DNA from: Thermosynechococcus sp. NK55a
GTDB lineage: Bacteria; Cyanobacteriota; Cyanobacteriia; Thermosynechococcales; Thermosynechococcaceae
Assembly (NCBI RefSeq): GCF_000505665.1
Contig: NC_023033.1
Location: 868,001-932,000 of the forward strand
Reading direction: 5' to 3'
Length of the DNA: 64,000 bases
A program made the position numbers and the translations under genes. A model generated the notes under the pieces. It was not told the DNA's origin. It saw only the letters and a program-made list of their open reading frames with translations, and made no database searches. Numbering within the stretch: position 1 is the first letter of the stretch; each line of letters begins with the position of its first letter. Shown here piece after piece: positions 45,178 to 55,168 of this stretch.

Positions 45178-45471
45178 TTACATAATTTTGGGCACGCGGA
45201 AAAAGTCATCTTCGCGCTCGGGGGCGATCGCTAGCAAGTCCTCCCGATGTGGCCAAGGTTCCAACACATCAGGACGGGTTACATTACTCACCTCAATGGC
45301 TCGCGTTGTTGGCGGCACCTCCGTAACATCCAGTTCACTCAGTTGATTGACATAGTCGAGGATGCTATCTAGTTGCTGGGTCAGTGCTTCAATTTCACGG
45401 TCATCAATGGCAAGGCGAGCTAAATGAGCCACCTTGCGCACATCTTCTGCAGTAATGACTTTGGTTGCCAT
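45178..45471 (-). CDS. gatC: Aspartyl/glutamyl-tRNA amidotransferase subunit C
   Basis: GatC is the small clamp subunit that holds GatA and GatB together in the enzyme turning Glu-tRNA-Gln into Gln-tRNA-Gln. The 97-residue product has the usual blocks [54 protein letters not shown] and a final FFRVPKIM. It lies 33 bp after ycf3 and 11 bp before the ExbD-like gene on the same strand. Confidence 0.95.
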   Translation of the reverse strand: MATKVITAEDVRKVAHLARLAIDDREIEALTQQLDSILDYVNQLSELDVTEVPPTTRAIEVSNVTRPDVLEPWPHREDLLAIAPEREDDFFRVPKIM

Positions 45472-45504
45472 TGGTGATCCTTATAGAAATTTTCGAGAAG
45501 TTTT

Positions 45505-46026
45505 TTAGAAATACACATCAATATTGGAGCGGCCAGTGGTTTTCAGCCAGTTCTGCGCCTCTATATAGTTATTGGGGGCCAGTTGAATTGCTCGCTTCCA
45601 ATAGTCGGCGGCACGATCAAAGAGTTGTTCAGCCTCCTCCAAGCGCTGCTGCTCTTGTGCCTGTGTCCCCAAGTAGTGGTAGATCACTGCGATATTGTTG
45701 AGGGCTTGGGGCATGCGGGGATTGAGTTCAAGGGCTTGGTGGTAATACTCCAAGGCTTTTTCATGCTCGCCATTGCTGGCATGGATCAGGCCAATATTGT
45801 AGAGAATGTAGCTGCGATCGGTGGGGTCTTCCTCTAGTTCTAGGGCTGCCTGGTAGTTCTCCAGCGCCTCGGCATATTCTCCATCCGCTTGGGCAGACAT
45901 GCCATCGCGATAATAGGCAAAGGCAGTTTTTGACTGCGAACTGGTGGGCAAGACCTTGAGAATGAGGTCAGCCATGACCGTAAAGGTTTTGTCAATAAAA
46001 TTGTCGTTCCGTTGCGATCGCGGCAT
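45505..46026 (-). CDS. ycf3: Photosystem I assembly protein Ycf3
   Basis: Ycf3 is a TPR chaperone that assembles photosystem I at the thylakoid. The 173-residue protein begins [19 protein letters not shown]. It has three tetratricopeptide repeats ([56 protein letters not shown]) and ends DVYF with [15 protein letters not shown] before it. The length matches cyanobacterial and chloroplast Ycf3. Genes gatC and the ExbD-like gene follow. Confidence 0.95.
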   Translation of the reverse strand: MPRSQRNDNFIDKTFTVMADLILKVLPTSSQSKTAFAYYRDGMSAQADGEYAEALENYQAALELEEDPTDRSYILYNIGLIHASNGEHEKALEYYHQALELNPRMPQALNNIAVIYHYLGTQAQEQQRLEEAEQLFDRAADYWKRAIQLAPNNYIEAQNWLKTTGRSNIDVYF

Positions 46027-46201
46027 AGGGCTTCCTTGAACGGCCTCTTGCCTAGTGTATCAAAAGCACCACCCGCGATCGCCCCTCTAGCCAATGCCTA
46101 AGATTTGTAGCGTTCCGCCAAGAAGCTCCTAAGGCAGCCCTAAGATCGTCCTAGTGGCCCTCCGTGCCGTGATACTCACCAGCTTTGGGAGTTTAAGATT
46201 T

Positions 46202-47056
46202 ATGATTGAAAATATTCTATTGGCAGACTCAGGAACTGGACAATCCGAACAAATGCTCAAGTCGCTGATGGAGTTGCCAGCGATTCAACGGGCTGCCGTC
46301 ACCGTTTTGCACGTGATTCCACCGAAAATTACTGCCGAGGAGATGGCCGAACAACGTCAAGCAGGTGCCAAACTCCTAGCGGAAGCTGTTGCCCGACTGC
46401 ACCTTGACCCCGTCATTAGCGTCAATACTATGCTGCGGGAGGGCGATCCTAAGGATACAGTGCTCCACGTGGCCGATGAAATCAATGCCGACTTGATCAT
46501 TATGGGATCGCGGGGACTCAAGCGCCTGCAATCCATTCTCGAAAACTCCGTTAGCCAGTATGTGTTTCAACTGTCTTCGCGGCCGATGCTCCTAGTGCGC
46601 GATGACATCTACGTCAAGAAAATCAACCGCATCATGGTGGCACTCAATCATTCTGCTGCAGCCAAAGCCTCCTTGGACTTAGCAGTGCGCCTAATGGAGG
46701 GGGTCAAGGGCGGCAAACTCATTCTTGCCCACGTCAATCCTGACCTCAAGGGTCATGCTGATACCCCCAGCAGTGCTGCCGAAAAAGAGCCGCTTCTTGC
46801 CGAAGCCGCAACGGTGGCTAAGCAGCGGGGTGTGGAATACCAGTGTGTCCTGACCACCGGCAAACCCGCTGAAGAAATCTGCCGCATTGCTGCTGATACC
46901 AATGCCGATCTCCTGGTTCTGGGTTCTCCGGATCGGCGGCCCTCGATCGCTCGCAGTTTACCCGACTTGGATCGCCTTTTGGGCACTTCCCTTTCTGACT
47001 ATGTCCGGGTCTATGCCGAGTGTCCCGTGCTCTTTGTGCGACAAGCGGAGGCCTAG
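46202..47056 (+). CDS. Universal stress protein with two Usp domains
   Basis: The 284-residue protein is two tandem Usp domains (about 1-140 and 148-284). ATP-binding glycine motifs are seen as MGSRGLKRLQSILENSVS near residue 115 and LGSPDRRPSIARSLPDLDR, with a longer loop, near 240. Each domain begins with the Usp strand (ENILLADSG; NRIMVALNHS). ATG 46202 is chosen as the Usp strand starts there; the frame is open to 46154. A DUF4129 gene starts 15 bp later. The function in stress tolerance is a family-level inference. Confidence 0.85.
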   Translation: MIENILLADSGTGQSEQMLKSLMELPAIQRAAVTVLHVIPPKITAEEMAEQRQAGAKLLAEAVARLHLDPVISVNTMLREGDPKDTVLHVADEINADLIIMGSRGLKRLQSILENSVSQYVFQLSSRPMLLVRDDIYVKKINRIMVALNHSAAAKASLDLAVRLMEGVKGGKLILAHVNPDLKGHADTPSSAAEKEPLLAEAATVAKQRGVEYQCVLTTGKPAEEICRIAADTNADLLVLGSPDRRPSIARSLPDLDRLLGTSLSDYVRVYAECPVLFVRQAEA

Positions 47057-47071
47057 GCGGGTCTAGCGGCG

Positions 47072-47695
47072 GTGACTTTTTGGGATGATTTGCGCTGGCA
47101 GAGCGATCGCCAGTGGCAACAACTGCGTGAAGCCCTTGAGTACACCTTTCTCCAACTCTTTCGCCAGCAAACAGAGCCCTTTTGGCAAGACCACCCCTCC
47201 TTAGAGGGATGGCTACGCTGGTTCCTTCAGGGGGTCTTGCTGATTGGCCTCGGCGTAGGCCTCTATTTCCTAGGACGCAGCCTCTGGCGATGGTGGCAAC
47301 GGCGATCGCGCTCCTCTTCACCAACAGCAATTTCTACCCTTGGGGAGCGACCCAGACCGGTGCGGGAATGGCTGGAACTTGCCCAAAACCTACAATTGGC
47401 GGGGGACTATAGAGGGGCCTGCCGCGCCTTTTACATGGCCTTGTTGTATCGGTTGCAGGAGGCAGGCTGGCTGCGGCTTCAGACCCACTGGACCAATGGC
47501 GACTACCTGGGGGAATTGGAGCGGCTCTTTCAACTGGGGGAGCGATCGCCAACTGTAGGGCGGAGTATCCAGCATCTCTTTCAAGTTCACAGTCGCAGTT
47601 ACTATGGCGCCGAGCCAGTGGATGCCCAAACCCTAGCCAGCTGTCAAGCGGCCTATTTTGAGGTGGAACCCTTCCTGCGGGAGACCCAGCAATGA
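47072..47695 (+). CDS. DUF4129 family membrane protein
   Basis: The 207-residue product has one membrane helix at about 48-68 (GWLRWFLQGVLLIGLGVGLYF), a basic patch, and a C-terminal DUF4129 domain. That domain reads ARAFYMAL-like CRAFYMALLYRLQEAGW, THWTNGDYLGELER and FQVHSRSYYGAEP. The start is GTG 47072. It overlaps the next gene by 4 bp as ATGA. DUF4129 and DUF4350 genes are regularly found together, often with a MoxR ATPase that is absent here. The function is unknown. Confidence 0.75.
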   Translation: MTFWDDLRWQSDRQWQQLREALEYTFLQLFRQQTEPFWQDHPSLEGWLRWFLQGVLLIGLGVGLYFLGRSLWRWWQRRSRSSSPTAISTLGERPRPVREWLELAQNLQLAGDYRGACRAFYMALLYRLQEAGWLRLQTHWTNGDYLGELERLFQLGERSPTVGRSIQHLFQVHSRSYYGAEPVDAQTLASCQAAYFEVEPFLRETQQ

Positions 47696-48819
47696 TCGCG
47701 ATCAAGCGTCGGCAGTGGTTTTTCCTTGGCTTCGCTGTCCTTGTGCTGTTGGCGATCGGCCTCCTGATGGTGGCGGTGGCTCCCAGTAGCCGCGCTGGCT
47801 CCTCCTTTGATTCCTCTCCGTGGGGCACGCAGCAGTTTTATACTTACCTAGAGCAGCAGGGGTTGCGGGTGGAGCGCTGGCAGCATAACTATAGCAACCT
47901 CAAGGGCAAAGGGCACATTCTCATTCAAATCACTGGTCGTCCCATCGGTTGGCCACCGACCCTTGTGGCGTGGCTGGCTCAGGGCAATACGCTGGTGCGC
48001 TTTTACTGGCACGGCGAACCCACGGCAGCCCCCTTTGAGACGCGGCTCTCAATGCCCCTGGGCACTGTCTTGATTGAAACCCGCCGCCGCGTTCCTTTGC
48101 AACAGGGCGATCGCTCTCTCCTTAGGGATGATCACGGTTTGATTGTCTATCTCAGACGCTCTAATACTCCCCATAACCATGAACAGCGCATCCTTGGCGT
48201 CTATCCCTGGTTAGTGGCCAATGCCTATGGCGGTGAAACCGGTCTTGCCAACTTTGCGGTTGTAGCTCAGCTCCTGCAGGAGATAGCCGAACCGCGAACA
48301 ACACTATACTTTGATGAATGGCTCCACGGCTACCGCCAACGCACTTCAGAGGAGGTGCCTAGGGAGAGGGTGCCTCAAACCCTCTTCGACTACTTCAGTC
48401 GCACCCCTTGGTTGGCTGTGGGGTTGCAGTTTGCCCTGTTGCTCCTCCTTTTGCTATGGCAGCAAAGTCAGCGTTTTGGGCCACCGCTGCTGGAAAAGGA
48501 ACCTGTCACCAGTAATAGTGCTGCCTATATTGAGGCCCTCGCGGGGGTTCTGCGGCGGGCACAGCAGCGGCAGTTTGTCCTAGAACAGCTTCAAGATCGC
48601 TTTCGCTACGACTTAGCTCAGCAACTCGGCCTTGCAGCCAGTCCCCCTCATCTGCCTCAAGATTCTGAACTCCTTCAAGCATGGCAGAGTGCAACGGGGC
48701 GATCGCCTGACCCCCTTCAAGACCTGCTCCGTATCCGCCATAGGGTTGACGATGCCCAGTTGCTCAGGTGGCTAGAGCAGGCCGCTAATGTCCTACAAAC
48801 TCTGAAAACGACTGTTTGA
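47692..48819 (+). CDS. DUF4350 family membrane protein
   Basis: The 375-residue protein has an N-terminal membrane helix (RQWFFLGFAVLVLLAIGLLM), a soluble region typical of DUF4350 and a second helix near 243-260 (LAVGLQFALLLLLLLW). The soluble region has SPWGTQQFYTYLEQQGLRVER at its start and YFDEWLHGYR near residue 205. A C-terminal helical domain follows (SAAYIEALAGVLRRAQQRQF). It is coupled to the DUF4129 gene by an ATGA overlap. Together with the Usp gene they form a three-gene plus-strand unit. The function is unknown. Confidence 0.78.
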   Translation: MIAIKRRQWFFLGFAVLVLLAIGLLMVAVAPSSRAGSSFDSSPWGTQQFYTYLEQQGLRVERWQHNYSNLKGKGHILIQITGRPIGWPPTLVAWLAQGNTLVRFYWHGEPTAAPFETRLSMPLGTVLIETRRRVPLQQGDRSLLRDDHGLIVYLRRSNTPHNHEQRILGVYPWLVANAYGGETGLANFAVVAQLLQEIAEPRTTLYFDEWLHGYRQRTSEEVPRERVPQTLFDYFSRTPWLAVGLQFALLLLLLLWQQSQRFGPPLLEKEPVTSNSAAYIEALAGVLRRAQQRQFVLEQLQDRFRYDLAQQLGLAASPPHLPQDSELLQAWQSATGRSPDPLQDLLRIRHRVDDAQLLRWLEQAANVLQTLKTTV

Positions 48820-48823
48820 TTAC

Positions 48824-49150
48824 CTAGCCCTTTGGCTTTGTCTTCACAGACACTGGCCCATAGACAAGGGTTTGACAAGCCAAACGATAATTTTCGGGCT
48901 TACGGCGGAGCTTGCGCTCTTCCACAGGGGTGCGGGGCGAGAGGTTTTCCATGCCTTCGACAATCTCAACAATACAGGTGCCACACTGGCCATAGCCCCC
49001 ACAATTAAAGAGCTTGCCCTTAAGGGTATAGAGGTCAACCCCCGTTTCCATTGCTTTTAAGCGCAGATTCGCACCATCAGCAGCAACAATTTCCTTGTTT
49101 TCGTTAACAAACTTAATATTTGTGCCCACGAATTCAGCTTTGCTTGCCAT
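48824..49150 (-). CDS. [2Fe-2S] ferredoxin
   Basis: The 108-residue protein has the cysteine pattern [10 protein letters not shown] (three cysteines) and the distant fourth in LACQTLVYG, which hold a plant/adrenodoxin-class 2Fe-2S cluster. The N-terminus [20 protein letters not shown] and [17 protein letters not shown]-like [11 protein letters not shown] resemble the cyanobacterial bacterial-type ferredoxins, not the main photosynthetic PetF. It probably serves a special redox or cluster-assembly role. It converges with the DUF4350 gene (4 bp gap) and is divergent from psbB. Confidence 0.88.
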   Translation of the reverse strand: MASKAEFVGTNIKFVNENKEIVAADGANLRLKAMETGVDLYTLKGKLFNCGGYGQCGTCIVEIVEGMENLSPRTPVEERKLRRKPENYRLACQTLVYGPVSVKTKPKG

Positions 49151-49339
49151 AGGAACCTAGGCTAGTTACCATTCTTAATACATTCTCATTTTGGCAGAAA
49201 AACTGCCCAACCGTAGCTGAAGTTACGGGTAAATTGGCCGTTAAACTCTTAGTAGGGAAGCGGTTGTTACCGTGATCCGGCTGCTTAATAAAATTTGTTC
49301 ATGCAAACGCTAAATTTTTGTATAGGAGGAGCGTAGTCA

Positions 49340-50872
49340 ATGGGACTACCCTGGTACCGAGTCCACACTGTCCTGATCAATGATCCAGGGCGGTTGATTG
49401 CGGCCCACCTGATGCACACGGCATTGGTCGCCGGTTGGGCAGGGTCGATGGCTCTTTATGAGCTCGCTATTTTTGATCCCAGTGATCCCGTTCTCAACCC
49501 CATGTGGCGGCAGGGAATGTTTGTGCTGCCCTTTATGGCACGGTTGGGGGTCACGGGGTCTTGGAGCGGTTGGAGCATTACTGGCGAAACGGGGATTGAC
49601 CCCGGTTTCTGGAGCTTTGAGGGGGTTGCCCTAGCCCACATCGTCCTGTCGGGTCTGTTATTCTTGGCAGCCTGTTGGCACTGGGTCTATTGGGATCTCG
49701 AACTCTTTCGTGATCCTCGCACCGGTGAGCCTGCCCTCGATTTGCCGAAAATGTTCGGGATTCACCTGTTCCTTGCTGGTCTGCTGTGCTTTAGCTTTGG
49801 CGCCTTTCACCTGACGGGTCTGTTTGGCCCTGGGATGTGGGTTTCTGACCCCTATGGCTTGACGGGCAGCGTCCAGCCTGTTGCCCCCGAATGGGGACCC
49901 GATGGCTTTAACCCCTACAATCCCGGTGGTGTTGTGGCTCACCATATCGCCGCAGGCATTGTCGGTATTATTGCTGGCCTCTTTCACATACTGGTGCGTC
50001 CACCCCAGCGGCTTTACAAAGCTCTGCGCATGGGGAATATCGAAACCGTCCTCTCCAGCAGTATTGCGGCCGTCTTCTTTGCCGCCTTTGTCGTTGCTGG
50101 CACGATGTGGTATGGCAGTGCCACCACGCCCATTGAACTCTTTGGGCCGACTCGCTATCAGTGGGACAGTAGCTACTTCCAACAGGAAATTAACCGGCGC
50201 GTGCAGGCCTCTCTCGCCAGTGGCGCCACCCTGGAAGAAGCTTGGTCGGCTATTCCAGAGAAACTGGCCTTCTACGATTACATTGGCAATAACCCCGCTA
50301 AAGGTGGTCTCTTCCGTACTGGCCCGATGAATAAAGGGGATGGAATTGCCCAAGCTTGGAAAGGCCATGCCGTCTTCCGCAACAAAGAGGGTGAAGAACT
50401 CTTTGTGCGTCGGATGCCTGCCTTCTTTGAAACCTTCCCGGTCATCCTCACCGATAAAAACGGCGTTGTCAAAGCCGACATTCCCTTCCGTCGTGCGGAG
50501 TCGAAGTATAGCTTTGAGCAACAGGGGGTTACCGTCAGCTTCTACGGTGGTGAATTGAACGGCCAAACCTTCACTGATCCACCCACCGTCAAGAGCTATG
50601 CCCGTAAGGCCATCTTCGGTGAGATCTTCGAATTCGATCAGGAAACCCTGAACTCCGACGGGATTTTCCGCACCAGTCCCCGTGGCTGGTTCACCTTTGC
50701 CCATGCGGTGTTTGCCTTGCTCTTCTTCTTTGGTCACATTTGGCACGGTGCCCGTACCCTGTTCCGCGATGTCTTCTCTGGGATTGATCCAGAACTGTCG
50801 CCGGAGCAAGTGGAATGGGGCTTCTATCAAAAAGTGGGCGATGTCACCACTCGCCGCAAGGAAGCTGTTTAG
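49340..50872 (+). CDS. psbB: Photosystem II CP47 chlorophyll protein
   Basis: CP47 is a core antenna of photosystem II. The 510-residue protein has six membrane helices with chlorophyll-binding histidines ([63 protein letters not shown]). A large lumenal loop lies between helices five and six. It starts [18 protein letters not shown], the invariant N-terminus. A strong GGAGGAG ribosome site precedes ATG 49340. psbT follows 19 bp later and a terminator comes after that. The 189-bp gap upstream, shared with the ferredoxin gene, must hold the promoter. Confidence 0.98.
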   Translation: MGLPWYRVHTVLINDPGRLIAAHLMHTALVAGWAGSMALYELAIFDPSDPVLNPMWRQGMFVLPFMARLGVTGSWSGWSITGETGIDPGFWSFEGVALAHIVLSGLLFLAACWHWVYWDLELFRDPRTGEPALDLPKMFGIHLFLAGLLCFSFGAFHLTGLFGPGMWVSDPYGLTGSVQPVAPEWGPDGFNPYNPGGVVAHHIAAGIVGIIAGLFHILVRPPQRLYKALRMGNIETVLSSSIAAVFFAAFVVAGTMWYGSATTPIELFGPTRYQWDSSYFQQEINRRVQASLASGATLEEAWSAIPEKLAFYDYIGNNPAKGGLFRTGPMNKGDGIAQAWKGHAVFRNKEGEELFVRRMPAFFETFPVILTDKNGVVKADIPFRRAESKYSFEQQGVTVSFYGGELNGQTFTDPPTVKSYARKAIFGEIFEFDQETLNSDGIFRTSPRGWFTFAHAVFALLFFFGHIWHGARTLFRDVFSGIDPELSPEQVEWGFYQKVGDVTTRRKEAV

Positions 50873-50891
50873 TCATTCCTAGGGGACTACT

Positions 50892-50990
50892 ATGGAAACC
50901 ATCACCTACGTTTTCATCTTTGCCTGCATTATCGCCCTGTTCTTCTTTGCCATCTTCTTTCGTGAGCCGCCGCGGATCACTAAGAAGTAG
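50892..50990 (+). CDS. psbT: Photosystem II protein PsbT
   Basis: This 32-residue single-helix protein reads METITYVFIFACIIALFFF and then AIFFREPPRITKK. It sits at the photosystem II dimer interface near D1 and CP47. Its membrane helix and basic C-terminal PPRITKK match the family. It follows psbB by 19 bp with an AGGGG ribosome site, the conserved cyanobacterial order. The terminator at 51027 ends the pair. Confidence 0.95.
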   Translation: METITYVFIFACIIALFFFAIFFREPPRITKK

Positions 50991-51026
50991 CCTCTGACCC
51001 ATCCCTAAAGAGGGCTTTAATACTTG

Positions 51027-51052
51027 CCGATCGCCCCTGCGGTCGGTTTTTT
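51027..51052 (+). terminator. Rho-independent terminator after psbT
   Basis: CCGATCGC (51027-51034) pairs with GCGGTCGG (51039-51046), with one G-T pair, around a CCCT loop, followed by TTTTTT (51047-51052). It lies 36 bp after the psbT stop and closes the psbB-psbT unit. Confidence 0.85.
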
Positions 51053-51137
51053 GATGTTTATTTGATCTTCAGGGAGATGAGGGGCGCCGATTCCTGAATC
51101 TTTCGCTTCCGACGCCGCGGTTTCTGGTACAGTCTTT

Positions 51138-52544
51138 ATGGCACAGTGGGATGCCCAAGCTTGTTGTCTGTCAATCGCTAAGGAGAAACCTCTGAGTACC
51201 CGAGTCATTATTGTCCGCCACGGTGAAAGCACGTTTAATGTCCAAGAGCGGGTGCAAGGTCACAGTGATGCCTCTGCGCTCACGGAGCGCGGTCGTTGGA
51301 TGGCGGCCCAAGTGGGTCTAGCGCTGCGGGGTATTCCCATTCGCAAAATTTACACCAGTCCCCTGAAACGGGCAAAGGAAACCGCAGAGGTCATCCATGC
51401 TCAGCTCCAAAACACCGAACTCAAGCCACCCCATTCCCTTGATCTGCTCAAAGAGATTGCGCTGCCAGCTTGGGAAGATCTCCCCTTTGCCGAAGTGAAG
51501 GCTCGGTTTCCAGAGGACTATCGCCGCTGGCAGGAAGCCCCAGACACTTTGATGATGAAAATCACCACAGAAAGTGGCCAAACCAAGGAGTTTTTCCCGC
51601 TACTGGATCTCTACGATCGCGCGGACATGGTCTTGGAAAGGCTGCTAGCGGCTCACGCCAATGAAACGATTGTCATTGTGGGGCATAGTGGCATGAACCG
51701 TGCCTTGATCTGCACGGGCCTCGGCTTGGGGGTCAAGGGTTACCTGCGGCTGCAGCAGGCCAATGGTGGCATTAGTGTCTTAAATTTCAGCAACGGCTTG
51801 CGGCAACCCGCTCAACTGGAAGCTCTCAATCTCACTAGCCATCTCAATGATCCCTTTCCACAGCCCCGCTTCAAGGAGCAAACGCTGCGGGTCTTTCTTG
51901 TCCGCCACGGTGAAACGGACTGGAACCGTGCAGGACGCTTCCAAGGGCAAATGGATGTGCCCCTCAATGAAAATGGCCGTGCCCAAGCGGCGGCAGTGGC
52001 TGAGTTTCTCAAGGATGTCCCCTTCCACCATGCCTTGAGTAGTCCACTCCTGCGTCCCAAGGATACGGCCTTGGCAATTTTGCAGTACCACCCCAATGTG
52101 CAGCTGGAGTTAGAGCCAGCCCTTGCAGAGATTAGCCATGGGGACTGGGAGGGCAAGTTTGAACCCGAGGTGGAGGCGGCCTACCCGGGTGAACTGGAAC
52201 GTTGGCGGACCACCCCTGCCCTTGTACAAATGCCCAATGGCGAAAACCTCGAACAGGTGCGCGATCGCGTGGTCAAGGCCTGGGAACTCTGGCTGCAGCG
52301 CTGGAAAACCAATGCTCCCACCCCCCACAATGTCTTGGTCGTGGCCCACGATGCCACCAATAAGGTCTTGCTCTGCCACATTGTTGGTCTTGGCATTGAA
52401 AACTTCTGGCTCTTTAAGCAGGGAAATGGCAGCGTCACGGTGATTGACTATCCCCTCAAGGGAGGTCTGCCGCGCTTGCAGGCAGTGAATATCACCACCC
52501 ATTTGGGAGGGGTACTGGATCGGACGGCGGCGGGAGCGCTGTAG
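51138..52544 (+). CDS. Double-domain histidine phosphatase (phosphoglycerate mutase-like)
   Basis: The 468-residue protein contains two complete histidine-phosphatase domains. The first has IIVRHGEST near residue 25 and VGHSGMNRALI near 175; the second has FLVRHGETDWN near 253 and VAHDATNKVLL near 410. Two-domain cyanobacterial members resemble plant 2-carboxyarabinitol 1-phosphate phosphatase and fructose-bisphosphatase-like enzymes; the substrate is unknown. The second domain's late catalytic motif reads AHDA rather than GHSG. ATG 51138 lacks a ribosome site, whereas AAGGAG (51179-51184) stands seven bases before an in-frame CTG 51192 that fits the family start (STRVIIVRHGE). The next gene begins 3 bp after the stop. 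Confidence 0.83.
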   Translation: MAQWDAQACCLSIAKEKPLSTRVIIVRHGESTFNVQERVQGHSDASALTERGRWMAAQVGLALRGIPIRKIYTSPLKRAKETAEVIHAQLQNTELKPPHSLDLLKEIALPAWEDLPFAEVKARFPEDYRRWQEAPDTLMMKITTESGQTKEFFPLLDLYDRADMVLERLLAAHANETIVIVGHSGMNRALICTGLGLGVKGYLRLQQANGGISVLNFSNGLRQPAQLEALNLTSHLNDPFPQPRFKEQTLRVFLVRHGETDWNRAGRFQGQMDVPLNENGRAQAAAVAEFLKDVPFHHALSSPLLRPKDTALAILQYHPNVQLELEPALAEISHGDWEGKFEPEVEAAYPGELERWRTTPALVQMPNGENLEQVRDRVVKAWELWLQRWKTNAPTPHNVLVVAHDATNKVLLCHIVGLGIENFWLFKQGNGSVTVIDYPLKGGLPRLQAVNITTHLGGVLDRTAAGAL

Positions 52545-52547
52545 GGG

Positions 52548-53837
52548 ATGGTGTGGCGATTGTTGCAACAGGTGCGGCTGCTGGATCCCGTCAACCGCCA
52601 AGACCAACGCGCGGATGTGCTGCTAGAAGAGGATCAACTGGTGGCGATCGCCCCCGCAGCGATTCCCCCGGATGCCGAAGTTATTGATGCCTCAGACTGG
52701 GTTTTGGCACCGCCTCTGGTGGATCTCTACAGCCACAGTGGTCAACCGGGCTACGAGGCACGAGAAACCCTAGATAGCCTTTTGGCCGCCGCTGCTGCCG
52801 GGGGGGTGCAGTATTTAAACCTATTGCCCACCACGGAACCTGTGATTGATGATCCTGCCCTTTGGCAAGCACTACAACGGCAGATACCCCCCACCGCTTG
52901 GCCACAGGTACGGGTTTGGGGCGCACTCACCCAAGGATGCAAGGGAGCCGCCCTAACGAATTTAGCTGAACTGGCGGCCAGTGGTGTGGTTGGTTTTTGT
53001 GATGACCGCGGCTTGACCCATTGGCCCTTAGTACAGCGGGCACTAACCTATGTCCAGCCCCTGGGAAAACCCGTTGCCCTTTGGCCCTTTGATTCGGCCT
53101 TGGCGGCGAAGGGTGTGGCGCGGCAAAGTGGGGTTGCCACGCGTTTAGGCTTGGCGGAGCAACTGGTCTGCTGTGAAACCATTCCGCTATTGGCGATTTT
53201 GGAATTGGCACGCACGGTCTCAACGCCGATTCACCTAATGCGCCTGTCAACCGCTCGCAGTGTCGAGATTCTCGCTAAGGACAAACCCGAACAGGTGAGT
53301 GCCAGTGTGTGTTGGTTGCATCTACTTTTTGAGGTTGAGGACTTAGCCAACTACGATCCGAATCTCCGCCTTGACCCACCCCTAGGAACGGCCAGCGATC
53401 GCCAAGCGTTGATTGAAGGCATCAAAACGGGAATCATTGAGGCGATCGCCATTGACCACACCCCCCTGCTCTACGAAGAAAAAATGGTTTCCTTTGCCGA
53501 GGCACTCCCCGGCGCCATTGGCCTTGAATTAGCCCTACCGGCTCTGTGGCAGGAACTGGTTGCCAAGGAGTACGTGAGCGCCCTGCAGCTTTGGCACGCC
53601 CTCAGCACGGCACCGGCGCGTATTTTGGGCATGGAGCCACCCCGCCTAGAACCCCACAGTCGCAACTTTGTTCTCTTTGATTCCAGCGTTACTTGGACAG
53701 TCACGCCCCAAAGCCTGCGATCGCGCGCTCGCAACACCCCTTTTTGGCAACAATCCCTGCGGGGTCAACTGGTGCCCTTTTCGCCAAGCATCCGCTCTGG
53801 TCGTACCCACCGGTCAAACTCCTCAGCAGTGAGATAG
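52548..53837 (+). CDS. Dihydroorotase-like protein with altered metal ligands
   Basis: The 429-residue protein has the overall layout of type I dihydroorotases of the amidohydrolase fold ([15 protein letters not shown] at the start, [17 protein letters not shown] near the end). Several catalytic residues are changed. The DxHxH motif is DLYSH, with the first His replaced by Tyr; the usual HxxHxST reads HLMRLST, with the second His replaced by Arg; and DHAPH reads DHTPL. The Asp in AIAIDHTP remains. This suggests a non-catalytic homolog, as known for PyrC-like partners of aspartate transcarbamoylase, or changed chemistry. It follows the phosphatase by 3 bp. Its end overlaps fumC by 73 bp in convergent orientation. 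Confidence 0.8.
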   Translation: MVWRLLQQVRLLDPVNRQDQRADVLLEEDQLVAIAPAAIPPDAEVIDASDWVLAPPLVDLYSHSGQPGYEARETLDSLLAAAAAGGVQYLNLLPTTEPVIDDPALWQALQRQIPPTAWPQVRVWGALTQGCKGAALTNLAELAASGVVGFCDDRGLTHWPLVQRALTYVQPLGKPVALWPFDSALAAKGVARQSGVATRLGLAEQLVCCETIPLLAILELARTVSTPIHLMRLSTARSVEILAKDKPEQVSASVCWLHLLFEVEDLANYDPNLRLDPPLGTASDRQALIEGIKTGIIEAIAIDHTPLLYEEKMVSFAEALPGAIGLELALPALWQELVAKEYVSALQLWHALSTAPARILGMEPPRLEPHSRNFVLFDSSVTWTVTPQSLRSRARNTPFWQQSLRGQLVPFSPSIRSGRTHRSNSSAVR

Positions 53838-55168
53838 CCCAATTCCACAGCCGCTTCCTTAAGGGTTTTACCCTCACTGTAGGCCTTTTTCGCGACTGCT
53901 GCCGCCTTGTCATAGCCTATGTGGGGATTGAGAGCCGTCACCAACATCAGCGATCGCTCCACATAGGTTTGAATTTGCTGCCGATTTGGCTCAACTCCCA
54001 CCAAGCAATGGTCGGTAAACGATTGAACCGCATCACTCAGGAGGGCAATAGATTGCAGCACATTGTGAATGATCAAGGGCTTATAGACATTTAACTCAAA
54101 ATTTCCTTGGCTGCCCGCTATTCCCACCGCTGCATCGTTGCCCATGACCTGAACGCACACCATCGTCAAGGCTTCGCATTGGGTGGGGTTCACCTTGCCG
54201 GGCATAATCGATGACCCCGGTTCATTGGCAGGTAACGTCAATTCCCCCAGACCACAGCGCGGTCCCGAGCCCAACCAACGAATATCGTTGGCTATTTTCA
54301 TCAGTGCGGCAGCCAGGGTTTTGAGAGCACCACTGAGCATCACGAGGGGATCATGGGCTGCCAAGGCGGCAAAGGGATTTTCAGCTTTGCGAAAGGGATA
54401 CCCCGTCATTTGGGCTAATTCTGCTGCCACGCGATCGCCAAAACCAGCGGGTGCATTCAACCCCGTCCCTACTGCTGTAGCGCCAATGGCAAGGGGATAC
54501 AGATGCTGCAGGGCATATTCAATATGGGCTTGACCGGCCGCAATTTGACTGGCGTAACCAGTGAATTCCTGACCTAGGGTCAAGGGGACGGCATCCATTA
54601 AATGGGTACGGCCAATTTTGATAATCTCCGCAAAGGCAGCTGCCTTTTCCTGCAATACCGTCAAGAGATGGCGCAGCGTTGGCAGCAGGCGCTCCTGCAG
54701 GGCAAGGACTGTGGCAACATGCATGGCCGTGGGAAAGGTGTCATTGGAGGACTGGCTACAGTTCACATGATCGTTGGGATGGATGGGGCTTTTGCTCCCC
54801 TTCACTCCTCCCGCCAGCTCAATGGCACGGTTGGCAATTACCTCATTGACATTCATATTCGTTTGAGTGCCGCTACCCGTCTGCCAGATGGAGAGGGGAA
54901 ACTGATCATCCCACTGTCCTGCAATGACTTCATCGGCGGCTTGAATAATCCATTTGGCTTTCTCAGGGTCTAAAACCCCCAAATCACGGTTGGCGATCGC
55001 CGCCGCCCTCTTGAGCCGTGCCATGGCATGGATCACCTCTAGGGGCATGGGCTGACTGCCAATGGCAAAGTACTTGAGGGAACGTGCCGTCTGAGCCCCC
55101 CAATAGCAATCCGCAGGCACCTCAACGGCACCGAGGGAATCGTATTCTAGGCGAGTTTCAGTTGTCAT
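53765..55168 (-). CDS. fumC: Fumarate hydratase class II
   Basis: FumC hydrates fumarate to malate. The 467-residue enzyme has [66 protein letters not shown] and the superfamily signature [13 protein letters not shown] with the catalytic serine loop. ATG 55168 ([12 protein letters not shown]) is preferred to an ATG six codons upstream. Its 3' 73 bp overlap the dihydroorotase-like gene. The C-terminus [13 protein letters not shown] is normal, so the extra overlap comes from the other gene's long tail. Confidence 0.96.
   Translation of the reverse strand: MTTETRLEYDSLGAVEVPADCYWGAQTARSLKYFAIGSQPMPLEVIHAMARLKRAAAIANRDLGVLDPEKAKWIIQAADEVIAGQWDDQFPLSIWQTGSGTQTNMNVNEVIANRAIELAGGVKGSKSPIHPNDHVNCSQSSNDTFPTAMHVATVLALQERLLPTLRHLLTVLQEKAAAFAEIIKIGRTHLMDAVPLTLGQEFTGYASQIAAGQAHIEYALQHLYPLAIGATAVGTGLNAPAGFGDRVAAELAQMTGYPFRKAENPFAALAAHDPLVMLSGALKTLAAALMKIANDIRWLGSGPRCGLGELTLPANEPGSSIMPGKVNPTQCEALTMVCVQVMGNDAAVGIAGSQGNFELNVYKPLIIHNVLQSIALLSDAVQSFTDHCLVGVEPNRQQIQTYVERSLMLVTALNPHIGYDKAAAVAKKAYSEGKTLKEAAVELGYLTAEEFDRWVRPERMLGEKGTS

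Noticed and set aside
49658-50830. 390-codon open frame antisense to psbB
   Set aside because: It is a shadow of psbB on the other strand with no recognised domain or ribosome site.
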